Part shown: piece by piece, positions 32,491 to 43,879 of the stretch
Layout: every line of letters starts with the position of its first letter
Position numbering within the stretch: the stretch's first letter is position 1
Assembly: GCF_950295315.1 (NCBI RefSeq)
Contig: NC_080162.1
Location: forward strand, 72,112,697 to 72,176,696
Length of the DNA: 64,000 nucleotides
Direction of reading: 5' to 3'
Source of the DNA: Erinaceus europaeus
Lineage: Eukaryota > Chordata > Mammalia > Eulipotyphla > Erinaceidae
Notes under the pieces: model-generated
What the model saw: only the letters and a program-made list of their open reading frames with translations
The model's database searches: none
What the model was told of the DNA's origin: nothing
Translations under genes and position numbers: made by a program

Positions 32491-33140
32491 GTTGAAAGAT
32501 CAGGAACCAATGGTAGGAATTATTTTCCAGTGCTTACCACATGGGCAAATCTGAGGCCTCTCTGTCACTGTGCTTCCACTCTGTAAGAGCCCGTGTGGGT
32601 TCCAACCACTATTTACTTAATAAGTTTCCAACACTCCTATTTTCTAGGAGTCATCCTCTCTCTCTAAGATCCTGTGTAGACTCATTCAACACAGAAGCTA
32701 GAAACTGATTTCAGCAGGTAGCTCAGCTGTACGGCAAATGCCATTTTGTTCCCAGGAAGTGTGACTTTATTTCCTCTTGCTGTTTAAGCTGTAGTCATTT
32801 CTAAGTCATGGCCACCTACAAGTTAATGACTGTGACTTTATTTCCAAGCCTTAATGATGCTACTGAGACAGTCCCAGCACCACTCCTTGCAACATCTTTT
32901 AGACATCTTCCCACAGTTAAACCTACTGATAGACTGGAGTGATTACTTAGCATTTATAAAGCACTTGGTGTCATGAAGGAATTTACGACTTGCTTTATTA
33001 GCTCTTCCTTAGAACCTCCCTAAAAGCATTTTCAAGAAGACACTGGTGAAGAAATCTGGCTGCTAGGTGACAACATCATGACAAGTCACTGTTTCCATGG
33101 AAAGGACTGTGTTCTACTTCTCCAGCAAAATCTTGGCATT
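32491..33140. other. Unique sequence with a possible MIR piece
   Basis: No gene is recognised. 32930-33035 ('agcatttataaagcacttgg...ttattagctcttccttagaacctcccta') may be a reversed MIR. Confidence 0.4.
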
Positions 33141-33153
33141 AATACTAGAGAGA

Positions 33154-33432
33154 GGGAGTTGGGTGGTAGCGCAGCGGGTTAAGTGTAGGTGGCGCAAAGC
33201 AAGGACTGGTGTAAGGATCCTGGTTTGAGCCCTGGGCTCCCCACCTGCAGGGGAGTCGCTTCACAAGCAGAGAAGCAGGTCTGCAGGTGTCTATCTTTCT
33301 TTCTCCCCTCTTTCTTCCCCTCCTCTCTCCATTTCTCTCTGCCCTATCCAACAACAATGACATCAATAATAACTACAACAATAAAACAACAAGGGCAACA
33401 AAAGGGAATAAATAAATAAATAGTTTTTAAAA
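33154..33432 (+). mobile_element. SINE (type 1) with 9-bp target duplication
   Basis: 'gggagttgggtggtagcgcagcgggttaag' to '...aacaaaagggaataaataaataaatag'. Target duplication 'aatactaga' at 33141-33149 and 33433-33441. Confidence 0.95.
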
Positions 33433-33444
33433 AATACTAGATAG

Positions 33445-33655
33445 GGACTGGGTGGTGGTGCACTGGGGTTGAGCACACACATTACAGTGTGCAAGGCACT
33501 GGGTTCAAGCCCCCATTCTCCACATGTAGGGGGAAGGCTTCATGAGCAGTGAAGTAGTGCTGAAGGTGTCTCTCTTTCTGTCTCCCTATCTTCCTGATTT
33601 CCTCTCAATTTCACTTTGTCTCTATCAAACAAATTAATAAATAATGTTTTAAAAA
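33445..33655 (+). mobile_element. SINE (type 2)
   Basis: 'gggactgggtggtggtgcactgggg...' head, 'gggggaaggcttcatgagcagtg' body, 'tctctatcaaacaaattaataaat' end. Confidence 0.9.
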
Positions 33656-33680
33656 TGACTTAAAGAAATACTCTCCAACA

Positions 33681-34020
33681 GGGAGTCGGGCAGTAGCGCA
33701 GAGGGTTAAGTGTACATGCTGCAAAATGCAAGGACTGGAATAAGGATCCCGGTTTGAACCCCAGCTCCCCACCTGAAGGCGATTGCTTCACAAGTGGTGA
33801 AGCAGGTCTGCATGTGTCTATCTTTCTCTCCTCCTGTCTTCCCCTCCCCTCTCCATTTCTCTTTGTCCTATCCAAAAACAATGAATTCAATAACAACAAT
33901 AATAACAACAACCACAACAACAATAAAACAACAAGGGCAACAAAAGGGAAAAAAACAGCCTTCAGGAGCAGTGGATTCTTGGTGCAGGCACCGAGCCCCA
34001 GCAATAACCCTGGAGGCATA
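33681..34020 (+). mobile_element. SINE (type 1) with 3' module
   Basis: 'gggagtcgggcagtagcgcagaggg...' head to the CAA/AAC-rich tail, then the module 'agccttcaggagcagtggattcttggtgcaggcaccgagccccagcaataaccctggaggca'. It abuts the L1 5' end. Confidence 0.93.
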
Positions 34021-34724
34021 CCAAAGGAGACCACCAGGAACTGCAACAACACAGGACTAGAACGACTTCAGGAACCCACCAAATGACCAGTGAGTGCAAA
34101 CACATGTGGCTCATGGACAGAGAGGAGCCTAGGGAGAGATTAAATGGCTAATAACAGTCTGGCAGTTTAGCAGTTGAGACACCACCTCCAGTCTGTTTTA
34201 CCAACAAGGGGATGGCTGAAGGGAGGAGAGGACTCCCCTGGGATTCACCAAATGCAACTGTGAGTCTCCATTGCTACTACCCTCAGAATCTGGAGCTGTG
34301 GTGGGGAGGCCCTGTACTGACACGAGTGGACAGAGAACTAACCAGGAAACTCAGGAGAAGATCTAGACCTCGGTGGCCTAGCGGTGGGGCTGTGAGAGTC
34401 TCTTTGCATAACCACTGGGTTATCTCTGCCCCACCCTGCTTTATCTCTTGGTCAGGAGTCAGTGATTAAGCTAAGAAGCCTACTTACAGTTTAAAAGCCC
34501 TCAGGCTCCCATAGCCTACTGGGAAGAAAAAGAACAAAAGAGGCTTTTAAGGCACTGTGCTCCAACTCAGGGATTAAAAGACTATTGAAACAACTGTCAA
34601 ATTTCCACAACTGTGAACCCTTTATTTACCTTACTTAGACATAAGTCAATCCAGGCAAGAGTGATCAGTAATTTGAAAAGTACTGAGAGAGGTGGTTAAA
34701 CAAACAGGAAGAAATATTGAAGAA

Positions 34725-35668
34725 ATGAACCAGGACAAGAGTCCAGCTAAAAGCCCCCCAAAGGTTAAAGCACAAAATAATGAGGTCAACATCCAAGCAT
34801 TAGTTAAGGAAATAATCACAGGAGTGAGTAAAGAGTTTTAAAAGAATTGTCATCAGAAATACAGAAACAACAAATAATACTCTGGAATAAAACACTAATT
34901 ATCTCAAGGTTATTAGAGAGCTGAAAGCTGAAGTAGCTGAGCTAAGAACACAACTAGCTGAGCAAGCTAAAACAGTATCAGAACAGGGTAACAAAATAGA
35001 TGAACTCCAGAAAACAGTAGAGGGCAGAGAGAATAGAATCAATGAGGCTGAAGACAGAATTAGCAAGATCGAGGATGAATTAGAGATAACTAAAAAAGAA
35101 GTAAGAGATCTCAAAAAGAGATTAAGAGATACTGAAAACAACAACAGAGACCTATGGGATGACTAAAAAAGAAATAATATACACATTATTGCTTTACCAG
35201 AGGAAGAAAGAGAGGGAGGGGAAGAAAGCATTCTTCAGGACATAATAGCTGAGAAATTCTCTAGTCTAGACAACATCAAAGACATAAAGGTTCAAGAAGC
35301 CCAGAGGGTCCTAAATAGAATTAACTCAGACTTAAAGACACCAAGACACATCATATTTAGTATGGACAGGAATATGGATAAAGAAAGAATCCTGAAAGCT
35401 GCAAGAGAAAAACAGAGTCACCAACAGAGGAAAACCCATAAGATTAGCAGCAGACTTCTCCACACAAACACACAGGCCAGAAGAGAATGGCAAGCTATCT
35501 ATCGAATGCTCAATGAGAAAAGTTTTCAACCAAGATGACTACTGCTGTATCCTGCTAGACTGTCATTCAGACTAGATGGAGGCATCAAAACCTTCTCAGA
35601 CAAGCAACAGTTGAAGGAATCAACTATCACCAAGCCTGCCCTGAGAGTTCTGAAAGGTCTCCTATAAA
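34725..35668 (+). pseudogene. L1 ORF1 (RNA-binding chaperone), disrupted
   Basis: ORF1 protein of L1 coats L1 RNA as a coiled-coil trimer. The frame starts MNQDKSPAKSPPKVKAQNN; a frameshift and stops follow near 34840. A coiled-coil segment at 34890-35150 contains LKAEVAELRTQL and IDELQKTVEGRENRINEAED heptads, ended by a stop at 35165. The RNA-recognition part follows ('NNIHIIALPEEEREGGEESI', 'RVLNRINSDLKTPRHIIFSM') and then the C-terminal domain. At least two breaks mean no functional protein. Confidence 0.85.
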
Positions 35669-35723
35669 TGATCAGACCACCATAAATAGGACATATATCA
35701 GAACACTCTAAAACTCTACAAGA

Positions 35724-36253
35724 ATGGCGTTAAAATATCTTCAGTCTTTGATATCAATAAATGTCAATGGCCTGAATTCACCTATTAAAAGGCACAGAAT
35801 AGGAAGATGGATCAGAAAACACAACCCAACAATATGCTGTCTATGGGAAACCCACCTAACTCAACAAGACAAACACAGACTTAAAGTGAAAGGATAGAAA
35901 ACTATCATACAAGCCAATGACCCACAAAAAAGGGGCAGGAACAGCTGTTCTCATATCTGACATGACAGACTTTAAAATAAATAAAATTTAAAAAGACAGG
36001 GATGAACACTACTTAATGCTCAGTGGATCAGTCAATCAAGAGGACTTAACAATTATTAACATCTATGCACCCAATGAGAAGCCATCTAAATACAACAAAC
36101 ATCTACTGAAAGAGCTACAGCAATATATTAACAGCAACACCGTCATAGTAGGGGACTTCAATACCCTACTCTCTCAACTTGACAGATGATTGAGGCATAA
36201 AATCAATAAAGAAATGAGGGAGCTAAATGGGGAGATAGATAAACTAGAACCTG
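35724..36253 (+). pseudogene. L1 ORF2 endonuclease, truncated and disrupted
   Basis: Starts MALKYLQSLISINVNGLNSP, the typical APE-type endonuclease N-terminus, with the catalytic-Glu segment CLWETHLTQQDKHRL (usual Gln before Glu replaced by Trp). An in-frame stop follows at about 35898 and further frameshifts later. Only the first quarter of the endonuclease to middle region is present. Confidence 0.85.
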
Positions 36254-36298
36254 GTTCCTTACCTGCAGGAGGAAAGCTTCACAAGTAGTGAAACAGTG

Positions 36299-36331
<33 letters not shown>

Positions 36332-36390
36332 CCTCTCTCTCCCTTTCTCTGCCCTCTATCAAATATAAAAAGTTTAAAAATATTAAAAAA
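36254..36390 (+). mobile_element. SINE (type 2), 5'-truncated, with CT expansion
   Basis: 'acctggttccttacctgcaggaggaaagcttcacaagtagtgaaacagtgct', a CT tract at 36300-36350 and 'ctctatcaaatataaaaag' tail. Its head is missing. It forms the 3' limit of the L1 fragment. Confidence 0.85.
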
Positions 36391-36840
36391 GAAAGAATAA
36401 GTTCTATCCATGGCTTGCATTATAGTTCTTTTAGCACTGTAATCTACTCTATATAAGTTTCTTTTTTCTAAAAAAAATCTGTGTATGAATTGTTAACCTT
36501 TCAATAAATATCTTTCTTCAGGCTAGCCAAGAACCTAGGAAACAAGGATTAGAAATTAGCTTTCTTTGCAACAAAAAAGGAAACACTCCTCCTCCTCCTC
36601 CTCCTCCTCCTTTTCCTCCTCTTCTCTTCTCAAATACCTCCCCACAGTAATTGCACTCTTCTTAGCCTTACTGAAAAATCCCAGCTACCAGTGCCTCTGC
36701 GATTGCCAACCTAGGAAGCCATGCACCTCACCAGGAGAACTAGCACCCTAATCCCAGCTACCATCAGCATAGAAGTATACTGTGAACCAAGCAAGTATTT
36801 TTGGAGTCTCCTTTTAGTGAACAGGGTTTACTAAAAGTAA
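36391..36840. other. Unique sequence with a CTC repeat
   Basis: Includes (CTC)n at 36589-36625. No gene is recognised. Confidence 0.45.
36589..36625. repeat. (CTC)n repeat
   Basis: About 12 CTC/CCT units. Confidence 0.93.
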
Positions 36841-37060
36841 TTACCTTAATAACTGATATGTTTGTATCACTTTGCAATTTACAATAAGTGCTTCCCCAGA
36901 TATCAATCTCATTTGACTCTCATAACAGTCCTGTAACATGGCATTATTATGACCACATTTGACAGCTAAAGATACAAACTGAAAGAGATTAAGAAGCTTA
37001 TTCATGATCACAGAAGTAGACAGAAGTAGATGCAGTTTTAAACTCTGCTCTCTAATATAT
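36840..37060 (-). mobile_element. MIR relic
   Basis: 'atcaatctcatttgactctcataacagtcctgtaacatggcattattatgaccacatttgacagctaaagatacaaactgaaagagattaagaagc' follows the reverse MIR pattern. Confidence 0.8.
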
Positions 37061-37589
37061 GAGGGTTTTAACACACATCTCAGAGCAATGCAGAATTGAG
37101 TATGTGAGTTCTGCTGGGGCTCAGTGATCCCAAGGTTCCCTATTCCACAGTACTCTAGAGCCCAGATCCTCAGTAGAAGAGGAGAGAAAAGACATATAAA
37201 GTAGAAAGAGAAAAATCCAGATAAGGAAATACATACATCTTGCCTTAGAGACAGCTTCTCTAGTGGTGTAGCATAATCCCTACTGTAATTATCTCTTATG
37301 CTGATGCTCATGGAAAATGAAATGCTGTTATGGTTAGATTGTTATGGGTGGAAATCCTACCTGGGCAGAGGTGGGAAAGTTGATGTTCAAAGGTATTAAA
37401 TACAGTGTTCACTCATTCTACCACCCAAAATTATTTTTGGATATTATATACAAATCATATATATTTTGTCACTGCCACCTATTTTTTATTTATTTTTTAT
37501 TAGTGATTTAATAGTGATTACAAGATACTAGAGAAGAACAGTATCATTTTCAATCTACAGGGTAGGTTGAGGCATTTTCTTCTTTAGTG
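37061..37589. other. Unique sequence
   Basis: Nothing recognised with confidence. The AT-rich end (37480-37560) may belong to the L1 tail. Confidence 0.4.
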
Positions 37590-38325
37590 ATCTACACATA
37601 GTTTTCATTATTTTTCCTTTTATTAAGAGGATTAATGGTTTACAGTCAACAGTAAAATACAGTAGTTTGTACACTTGTAACATTTCTCAGTTTTCCACAT
37701 AAGAATCTAACTCCTCCCAACCCCCACCTAGGCTCTCCTCTACCATCATGTTCCAGGACCTGAGCACCCCCACTCCCCACACCAGAGTCTCTTACTTTGG
37801 TGCAGTATACTAACTCCAGCCCAAGTTCTGCTTTATGTTTTCCCTTCTGTTCTCATATTTCAAATTTTGTCTATGAGTGATATCATTCCATATTCATCCT
37901 TCTATTTTTGACTTATCTCACTTAAAAAGATTCCTTCAAGCTCCATTCAAGATGAGATGAAGAAGGTGAAATCACCATTTTTAATAGCTGAGTAGTATCC
38001 CATTGTGTATATAGACCAAAACTTACTCAGTCACTCATCTGCTGTTGGACACTTGGGTTGCTTCCAGGTTTTGGCTATTACAAATTGTGCTGCTATGAAC
38101 ATAGGGATACACAAATCTTTTTGTATGGGTGTGTTTGATTCCTTAGGCTATATCCCCAGGAGAGGAATTATAGGGTTATAGGATAGGTCTATTTCTAGCC
38201 TTCTGAGAGTTCTCCAGACTGCTCTCCACAGGGATTGGACCAGTTTACATTCCCACCAGCAGTGCAGGAGGGTTCCTTTGTCCCCACAACCTCTCTAGCA
38301 TTTGTTGTTGCTAGACACTCATATT
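37590..38325 (-). mobile_element. L1 3' end, reverse
   Basis: Reverse of the 3'-UTR seen at 62070-62285 ('ttaatggtttacagtcaacagtaaaatacagtagtttgtac'), then reversed ORF2 end: 'gtatcccattgtgtatatagacc', 'tgctgttggacacttgggttgcttcc', 'ccccaggagaggaattatagg', 'attcccaccagcagtgcaggagggttc'. Confidence 0.93.
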
Positions 38326-38439
38326 TATAATAATTAATTAATTATTCAATAATTATCTTAACTATATCCTCCTAGCTTTTGGGGGTTTATTTTTGTTTCT
38401 TTCTCTAGTTTTTGATATAGAACATTTTAAGCACTTTTT

Positions 38440-38618
38440 AAAAATACCTCAGAGACTGAGCACTGGCATACCCAGTTGAGCATACACATTACTATGAGCA
38501 AGGATATGGGTTTAAGCCCCCAGTCTCCAATTGCGGGAGTGGGGGGATTTTCACAAGTGGGGAAGCAGTGCTGCAGTTGTCTCTCTCCTTCCCCTCTCAA
38601 TTTCTCTTTGTCTGGGGC
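38440..38618 (+). mobile_element. SINE (type 2)
   Basis: 'agagactgagcactggcatacccagttgagcatac...aagcagtgctgcagttgtctctc' with a short end. Confidence 0.85.
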
Positions 38619-38619
38619 T

Positions 38620-38915
38620 GAGGAGATAGCATAGTGATTATGCAAAAGAGTTTCATGCCTGTAGCACCAATGGTCCCAGGTCCAGTCTCCAGTACCACCA
38701 TAAACCAGAGCTGAGCAGTGCTCTGGTGAAAATAAAGAAAGAAAGAAAGAAGGGAAGACAGAAAGGAAGGAAGAAAATAAACTTTTCTGTGTCTTATCGG
38801 ATAAAAGAAAGGGGGGAAGAAATAAATGACCACCAGGAAGAGTAAATTCATCATGCAGGCACCAAGCTCCAGTAATAAGACTGGTGGCAATAAAAAATAA
38901 ATAAATAAATAAATA
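38620..38915 (+). mobile_element. SINE (type 5) with 3' module
   Basis: Head 'ggggctgaggagatagcatagtgattatgcaaaagag', 'cagtaccaccataaaccagagctgagcagtgctctgg', an AAAG/GGAA stretch, then the module 'gaccaccaggaagagtaaattcatcatgcaggcaccaagctccagtaataagactggtgg' and (AAAT)n. Confidence 0.85.
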
Positions 38916-39149
38916 AAATCTGTTTCCTAATTAATGCACTTTAAAGTCAGGCATTTTTCTCCAAGTATTTGGAATACTTTTCAAACAGATTTATTCTACT
39001 TTAGACATATTTTATTAATCTAATAGATTTATTCTAGTCAATCTGATAATAGATTCTAATTTTAGAGCAAATAGTGCATATACACATGGCACAAAATCAA
39101 AGAAGTACAAAATTATGCAATGAAAAGTCTCTCAAATACTGTGTCTACA

Positions 39150-39380
39150 GATTCTGTTTTGTGACATGATAGAAAAGGCTAAACTATAGGAATAGAAAAC
39201 GTATCAGTGACTATATGAATTTGGCTATAAAGATACAGAATATAGTGTGGGGTGGGGTGATGGGATTGTTCTGTTTTGTGATGGTGATTACCTGGCTGTC
39301 TGCACTTGTCAAAACTTGGACCAATGCTAAAGAGGGCAAATGCACAGCATGCAATTTATGCCTTAAATTCTAATAGCTAA
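39150..39380 (+). mobile_element. Old L1 3'-UTR relic
   Basis: 'gacatgatagaaaaggctaaactataggaatagaaaac...atcagtgact' and 'ttgttctgttttgtgatggtgattacctggctgtctgcacttgtcaaaactt' follow the common old mammalian L1 3' UTR. Confidence 0.6.
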
Positions 39381-39654
39381 AGTTTCCCTCCCAGTTCTAG
39401 AATCAGCTAAAATATCATTGGAAAATATCTGTAGTATATACAGATGTTGACTTTCAATGCTATACACAAGAAATCTAAATAATACTGTAAACAAATGTTC
39501 CTTCAATAAAAAATGCTTTAAAAAAAAGTTTATAGCCACGTTTTTTTCTCTTTTGCTAGTGACCTCTATTTTAGCTACAATAAACTCCTGAAACACTCAT
39601 TACCCTAAAAATCAATTTGCAGAGCAATATTCTGTCCTACAATCTTTTAAAAAA

Positions 39655-39815
39655 TATTTTATCTACTTTATTTTAATAAGAGAGATACAGAGAGAAAGAC
39701 ACAGAGCACTACTTAGCACTGGCTTATCGTGGTATTGGGGATTGAATTTGGGAGCTTGGAGCCTCAGGCGTGAAAGTCTTTTATATAATTGTTTTGCTAT
39801 TTCCCCAGCCCCCTG
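39655..39815 (-). mobile_element. SINE, reverse
   Basis: 'ttttatctactttattttaataagagagatacagagag', 'ggattgaatttgggagcttggagcctcaggcgtgaaagtc', ending 'ttttgctatttccccagcccc'. Confidence 0.75.
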
Positions 39816-39928
39816 TGACCTTTTATAAATCTGTATATTCTACTATGATTTACTGGGAGTATATTATCTTGACCATACACCTAGGAGCTACTGTGTATGT
39901 AAGACTCTACTAACACTGGCCAGAAACC

Positions 39929-40118
39929 TTAGAGAGCTCTGGTCGGTTCAGCATCCAGCTCTTTGGCGAATGTCTGAAATCCAGCTGAAAATATCAAGTC
40001 AACATTAGGCTCAAACCTTGGATGCCAGCAGGTCTGCCGTGGCATCTTCAGAGTTGGAGTTAAGTGATCATTGTAGAAGTTTGCTAAGATGGCGTGATTA
40101 TAATTATCCACAGGTAAA
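39929..40118 (-). other. Weak candidate for a coding exon
   Basis: On the minus strand, 'ttatgttgtttcag' (a plausible acceptor ending at about 40119) is followed by a 62-codon open frame reading LPVDNYNHAILANFYNDHLT... to ...FAKELDAEPTRAL and a TAA at 39931-39929. Four CpGs in 200 bases stand out against CpG-poor flanks. I do not recognise the protein, the frame length alone is within chance, and the plus strand also shows a donor-like 'cacaggtaaac' at 40108-40118. Confidence 0.25.
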
Positions 40119-40430
40119 CTGAAACAACATAATTGTCATTAATATTGCTGGGTTGTGATAGTGACACAATTGGGATTAGGTAGAGAATGGGTGAGGTACA
40201 TGATAATAATCCTACTGTAAATCTGTACTAAGTACTACATAATAAATAACAATAATACTCCTGTAAGCATGTACTAAATACTAAATAACAATCCTCCTAT
40301 AAAACTGTACTAAAGCCCTACTTTGGTATTATTTATCAACTTTCTTCCTCACCTTGATTCAGAAAGTATTTAAAGATGCTAAGGCCTTAGTCATCAAGTA
40401 CACAAGTGTTGGTAGAGAAGTCAACCTCCC

Positions 40431-40565
40431 GAAGTGCAAGGACTCAAGTTTGAGTCCCTGGCTCCACACCTGCAGAGAGGTCACTTCACAAGCGGTTAAG
40501 CAGGTCTATAAATAGGTGTCTATCTTTCTCTCCCCCTCTCTATCTCTGCTCCCCTAAAAAAATCA
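40431..40565 (+). mobile_element. 5'-truncated SINE (type 1) with 15-bp target duplication
   Basis: Only the box-B half onward: 'aagtgcaaggactcaagtttgagtccc...' to '...ctctgctcccct' and A-run. Target duplication 'agaagtcaacctccc' at 40416-40430 and 40566-40580, perfect. An incomplete reverse transcript was inserted. Confidence 0.93.
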
Positions 40566-40864
40566 AGAAGTCAACCTCCCTAAGCCTTGGCTTCCTCCTG
40601 TATAAAAGAGAAGATTCCACCCATTTCATAATTTACTAGAAAGACAGAGGGAGATAATGTAGGTACAAGCAATGGAGAAGCTCCTTTCTGTAATTACTGC
40701 ATATGTCCAGTGAGGACCTCTGGGTCTTTTGCAATGATAATAGCAGCCTTTCCTCTTGGTCCTTCAAAGGTCAGGAACTTCTCAACTAGTATTCATATCA
40801 GCATCAAATGAAGCAATGAATAGAAAAGGACCTTGGCTTTTATAAAACACTGCAATGGCATCAC

Positions 40865-41095
40865 TACCTCCCTTTACATCCACACACATCTTTCCACTTG
40901 GATAATTCAAACCTGTCTTTTAAAATTGAGTTCAAGCAGCAACTCCTCCAGGAAGCCTCCCCAGATTAACTATCTGAGCTTTAATGATCTTACTCTGGGC
41001 TGCCAGAGCCTCTCACATTACAGTTTGGTTGCCTGTTTGCTTGTCGGTCACTTTGTCTAATCTGGAAGCTAAGGGTCAGAATCTTTCCTATTTCA
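40865..41095 (+). mobile_element. L2 relic
   Basis: 'tgagttcaagcagcaactcctccaggaagcctccccagatt', 'tgggctgccagagcctctcacattac' and 'tctaatctggaagctaagggtcagaatc' follow the L2 3' UTR. Confidence 0.75.
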
Positions 41096-41637
41096 TGTTA
41101 TGGACGGCAGAATTCTGGCAACAGGGTGGGCATGGGTCCAGGTTTGTTGACAGACTATTACTGGTGCAATATAAGGTGTTTCTGATAGCACTTCTACTGC
41201 TAAAATGCCATTTTCATAAAGTCTCTTCCATCTCTTGACCAAAGAGAATCTCATCTTACCCTTGAACAACCCCAGGGTGCTTTCTGGCTGCTTGGAACTT
41301 GTAGCCTATCACCTCACACTCTTGGTTGCGTGGGAACAGAAACACTTACGCTGATGCCAGGAGGAATGAGGAGACTCCCTTCGAAGAGGCTGAGAGAGGG
41401 GAGCTCCCTGGGGGAAAGGTCAGGAGTCAAGACTTTGTTTTCCTGACCTGCTCCTTTCTGTGGCAGGAGAAGTGTGCTGTAGAGACAGAGTCAGGATTAA
41501 CTCTTGGCCATGCATTCACTTCCCTCCCTGCTCTGGAATGCTAGGCTCTTTGCATGGCTGACTTTTCTCCTGTGAAGTCCAGCAATTCTTCCTGGTGGCT
41601 TCCCATAGGCAACACAGGTTTCCCAGCATCCTCTAAG
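41096..41637. other. Unique sequence
   Basis: No gene is recognised. Confidence 0.4.
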
Positions 41638-41745
41638 GCAGTGGTTTTTGATCCTGACATACACTCAGATCACTGGAGGACATTCACACACTTGTCTGCA
41701 GTCTTGATCTCCAGGTTCCAATGTGGCCAGTGTGCCATGGGAACT
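41638..41745 (+). mobile_element. MER5A-like DNA transposon relic
   Basis: 'gcagtggtttttgatcctgacatacactcagatcactggaggac' resembles the 5' end of MER5A ('cagtggttctcaaccctggctgcacattagaatcacctggggag'), a non-autonomous hAT element. Confidence 0.55.
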
Positions 41746-41774
41746 GTGCATGCCCCAACTTACAACAGTTACAA

Positions 41775-41965
41775 TGGGGAGCAGGGTAGATAGCTTCATG
41801 GTTATGAAAAAGCAATCTCATGCCTGAGGTTCCAAAGTCCCAGGTTTAATCCCCTGCACCATTGTAAGCCAGAGCTGAGCAGTACTCTGGCCTGTCTCTC
41901 TGCATCTTTCTTTGTATCTCTCTCTCTCCTAGTTAAAATAAATTAAATAAAATATATTTTAAAAG
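41775..41965 (+). mobile_element. SINE (type 5)
   Basis: 'gggagcagggtagatagcttcatggttatgaaaaagcaatctcatgcctgaggttccaaagtcccaggtttaatcccctgcaccattgtaagccagagctgagcagtactctgg' with CT body and AAAT tail. Confidence 0.88.
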
Positions 41966-42139
41966 GTTAATAAAAATAAATTCAGAAGTCTCTAGAAGTA
42001 TCACTTTGGAAGAAATTAACATATGACTCAGAAACATAGCCCCCCTTAATGCCCTGAGCCCATGGCCCAACATGTTTAAAACACATTATAGGCAAGTAGA
42101 ATCTTAAGTCAAAACTGAAATGGGTAAGATGTCAACTGC

Positions 42140-42240
42140 CCACTCCCTTAATTCTCAGATAGGGAAACCGAGGCCCAGAGAAGGTCTGTGATATGGCAAA
42201 ACCAAGACCTGGACCCAAATCTCCTGACCCAAATTAGTGC
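42140..42240 (-). mobile_element. MIR relic
   Basis: 'attctcagatagggaaaccgaggcccagagaagg' and 'aaccaagacctggacccaaatctcctgac' match the reverse MIR core. Confidence 0.75.
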
Positions 42241-42650
42241 TTCTTTTGGGGTGGGGTGGGGAGTTATTGTTATCTGCACCAGGGGATCAAGTAGAGGGGT
42301 CCTGAATAGTTCTTTCCAGTGAACTGCAAAGGCTCAAAAGTCAATCTTCACTAACCACTGAAGAAACCTACATGTCCCATGCGCTCTAGTCAGTGCTGTT
42401 CATGGCTATTGTCCAGATCATCACAAATAAGAAAATTCTAAAGTCACTGGAGTTAGGGGGGTGTCAAACAGAGATAGAACAAGGCTCAGTCCTGCCATTT
42501 CTGAGCTGAATGAATGAAGTGGCACAGGGACAAGTCTGTAGTGCCCACCACCAGTAGAGATTTGTACTCAGCCCGCCCATCTCCATCTCCCTTCTGCTGT
42601 ATATATCTGTTTCTCAGCTCCAGGACAAGCTTTCACTCTAAGTAATGGGT
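42241..42650. other. Unique sequence
   Basis: No recognised feature. Confidence 0.4.
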
Positions 42651-42654
42651 TCTC

Positions 42655-42920
42655 ACACTTGGTTGAGAGCTCAAGGATCCAAGTTTTAAGCCCCCAGACT
42701 CTACCTCAGGTCATAGGTCTGTAACTGTCTCTCTTTCTCTCTTCCTCCCTGTCTCCTCCTCCCCTTTCAATTTCTCTCTGTCCTATCAAATAATATTTAA
42801 AAAAGGTAAAGAAAAGTGGTCACTAGGAGCAGTAGATATATTTTGTACGCACCAAGCTCCAGTGATAATCCTGATGGTAATAAAAAACAAAAAACAACAA
42901 AAAGAAAAAGAAAGGATAAT
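42655..42920 (+). mobile_element. SINE, diverged, with 3' module
   Basis: 'cacttggttgagagctcaaggatccaagttttaagccccc', CT body, 'ctctgtcctatcaaataatat', then module 'ggtcactaggagcagtagatatattttgtacgcaccaagctccagtgataatcctgatgg'. Confidence 0.8.
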
Positions 42921-42956
42921 GGTTCTCTGTTCCTTTTCTATTAATTTGACTCTGTA

Positions 42957-43072
42957 ATGGAGAAGGAAGGAGGGAAGGGAAGAAAGGAGGAAGGAAAGAA
43001 GGAAGGAAGGGAGGGAGGAAGGAAGGAAAAAGAAAAGAGAAGAAAAGGAAAGAAAAGAAAAGAAAAGAAAAA
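42957..43072. repeat. Purine-rich GGAA/AAAAG repeat
   Basis: GGAA, GGGA and AAAAG units; plus strand almost purine-only. Confidence 0.93.
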
Positions 43073-43879
43073 TACCTCAAATACCAAACAAGAGACATTT
43101 CTGGAAACCTAATTCCTCTTCCCTTCACTCTTCCTGACTTTCCTCCTATGTCGTCTAAGAATGAGGTACTGGAAAGAACAAGATCCACAGCCCCTTCCCA
43201 GCCTTTCTTTTTCTTCTGTAGCAAGAAGCATCTATCAGACTGTTAGAAAACATTTTATTCTGCCAACTCCAAAGAAATTCCCTCTTCTGAGGTCAAGACT
43301 GCTCCCTTCAAAAGGTATGCAGTGTATAACTCCTAAACCTTGGCACATGGCTTCCTGGGGACTCTAAGTGCCTCTTTGTTGTGAGGCTGAGCCCTGCTGG
43401 AGTGATGACAGGACAAGTTTTCCCCACACCCAGTTCTTCGACACTATGCAGTCACCCTGAAAGCTGGGGAGTGGGCAGGGCGGGACAGACTGCAGAAAAG
43501 CTGAAGAAAGATGCCTGCACACACCCTCACAGCCACTGTCATTTGGCCATGGCTACCAATCAGGAGCCCATGGTCCTTGGGCAAGAAACAGAAGGGAGAA
43601 GAGGCAGGTGGCAGGTTTTACCTTGACTTACTATGGCATACCTGCTGTCCCAGCTAAGTTCTGCTCACCTGTTGTAGTGAATGGCTTAAGTTGCAAGGCT
43701 CTCTTCCACAGCCCTGCCCCCACAGAAGCTCGAGTCTCCACTACACCACTGGTTGGCACAGGAACTGGAGAGAGGCTGGCCACCAACTCTGGGTTGGCCA
43801 GGACTTAGAGAGCAGCTCTCATACCCCTGGCCAGTTTGCCAAGAAAAGCCTTGGTCTCTCAAAAGGGTAGGAGTCACTA
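43073..43879. other. Unique sequence
   Basis: No repeat family or exon is recognised; GC-moderate. Confidence 0.4.

Larger units (their letters stand above)
34025..36253 (+). mobile_element. L1, 5' part (5' UTR, ORF1, start of ORF2)
   Basis: The 5' UTR starts near 'ccaaaggagaccaccaggaactgcaacaacacagg', followed by ORF1 and the first 530 bases of ORF2. It breaks off at a SINE at 36254, and the rest of ORF2 and the 3' UTR are missing. It overlaps the L1 at 55005 over about 760 bases with very high similarity, so these are two separate copies of closely related L1s. Confidence 0.92.
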
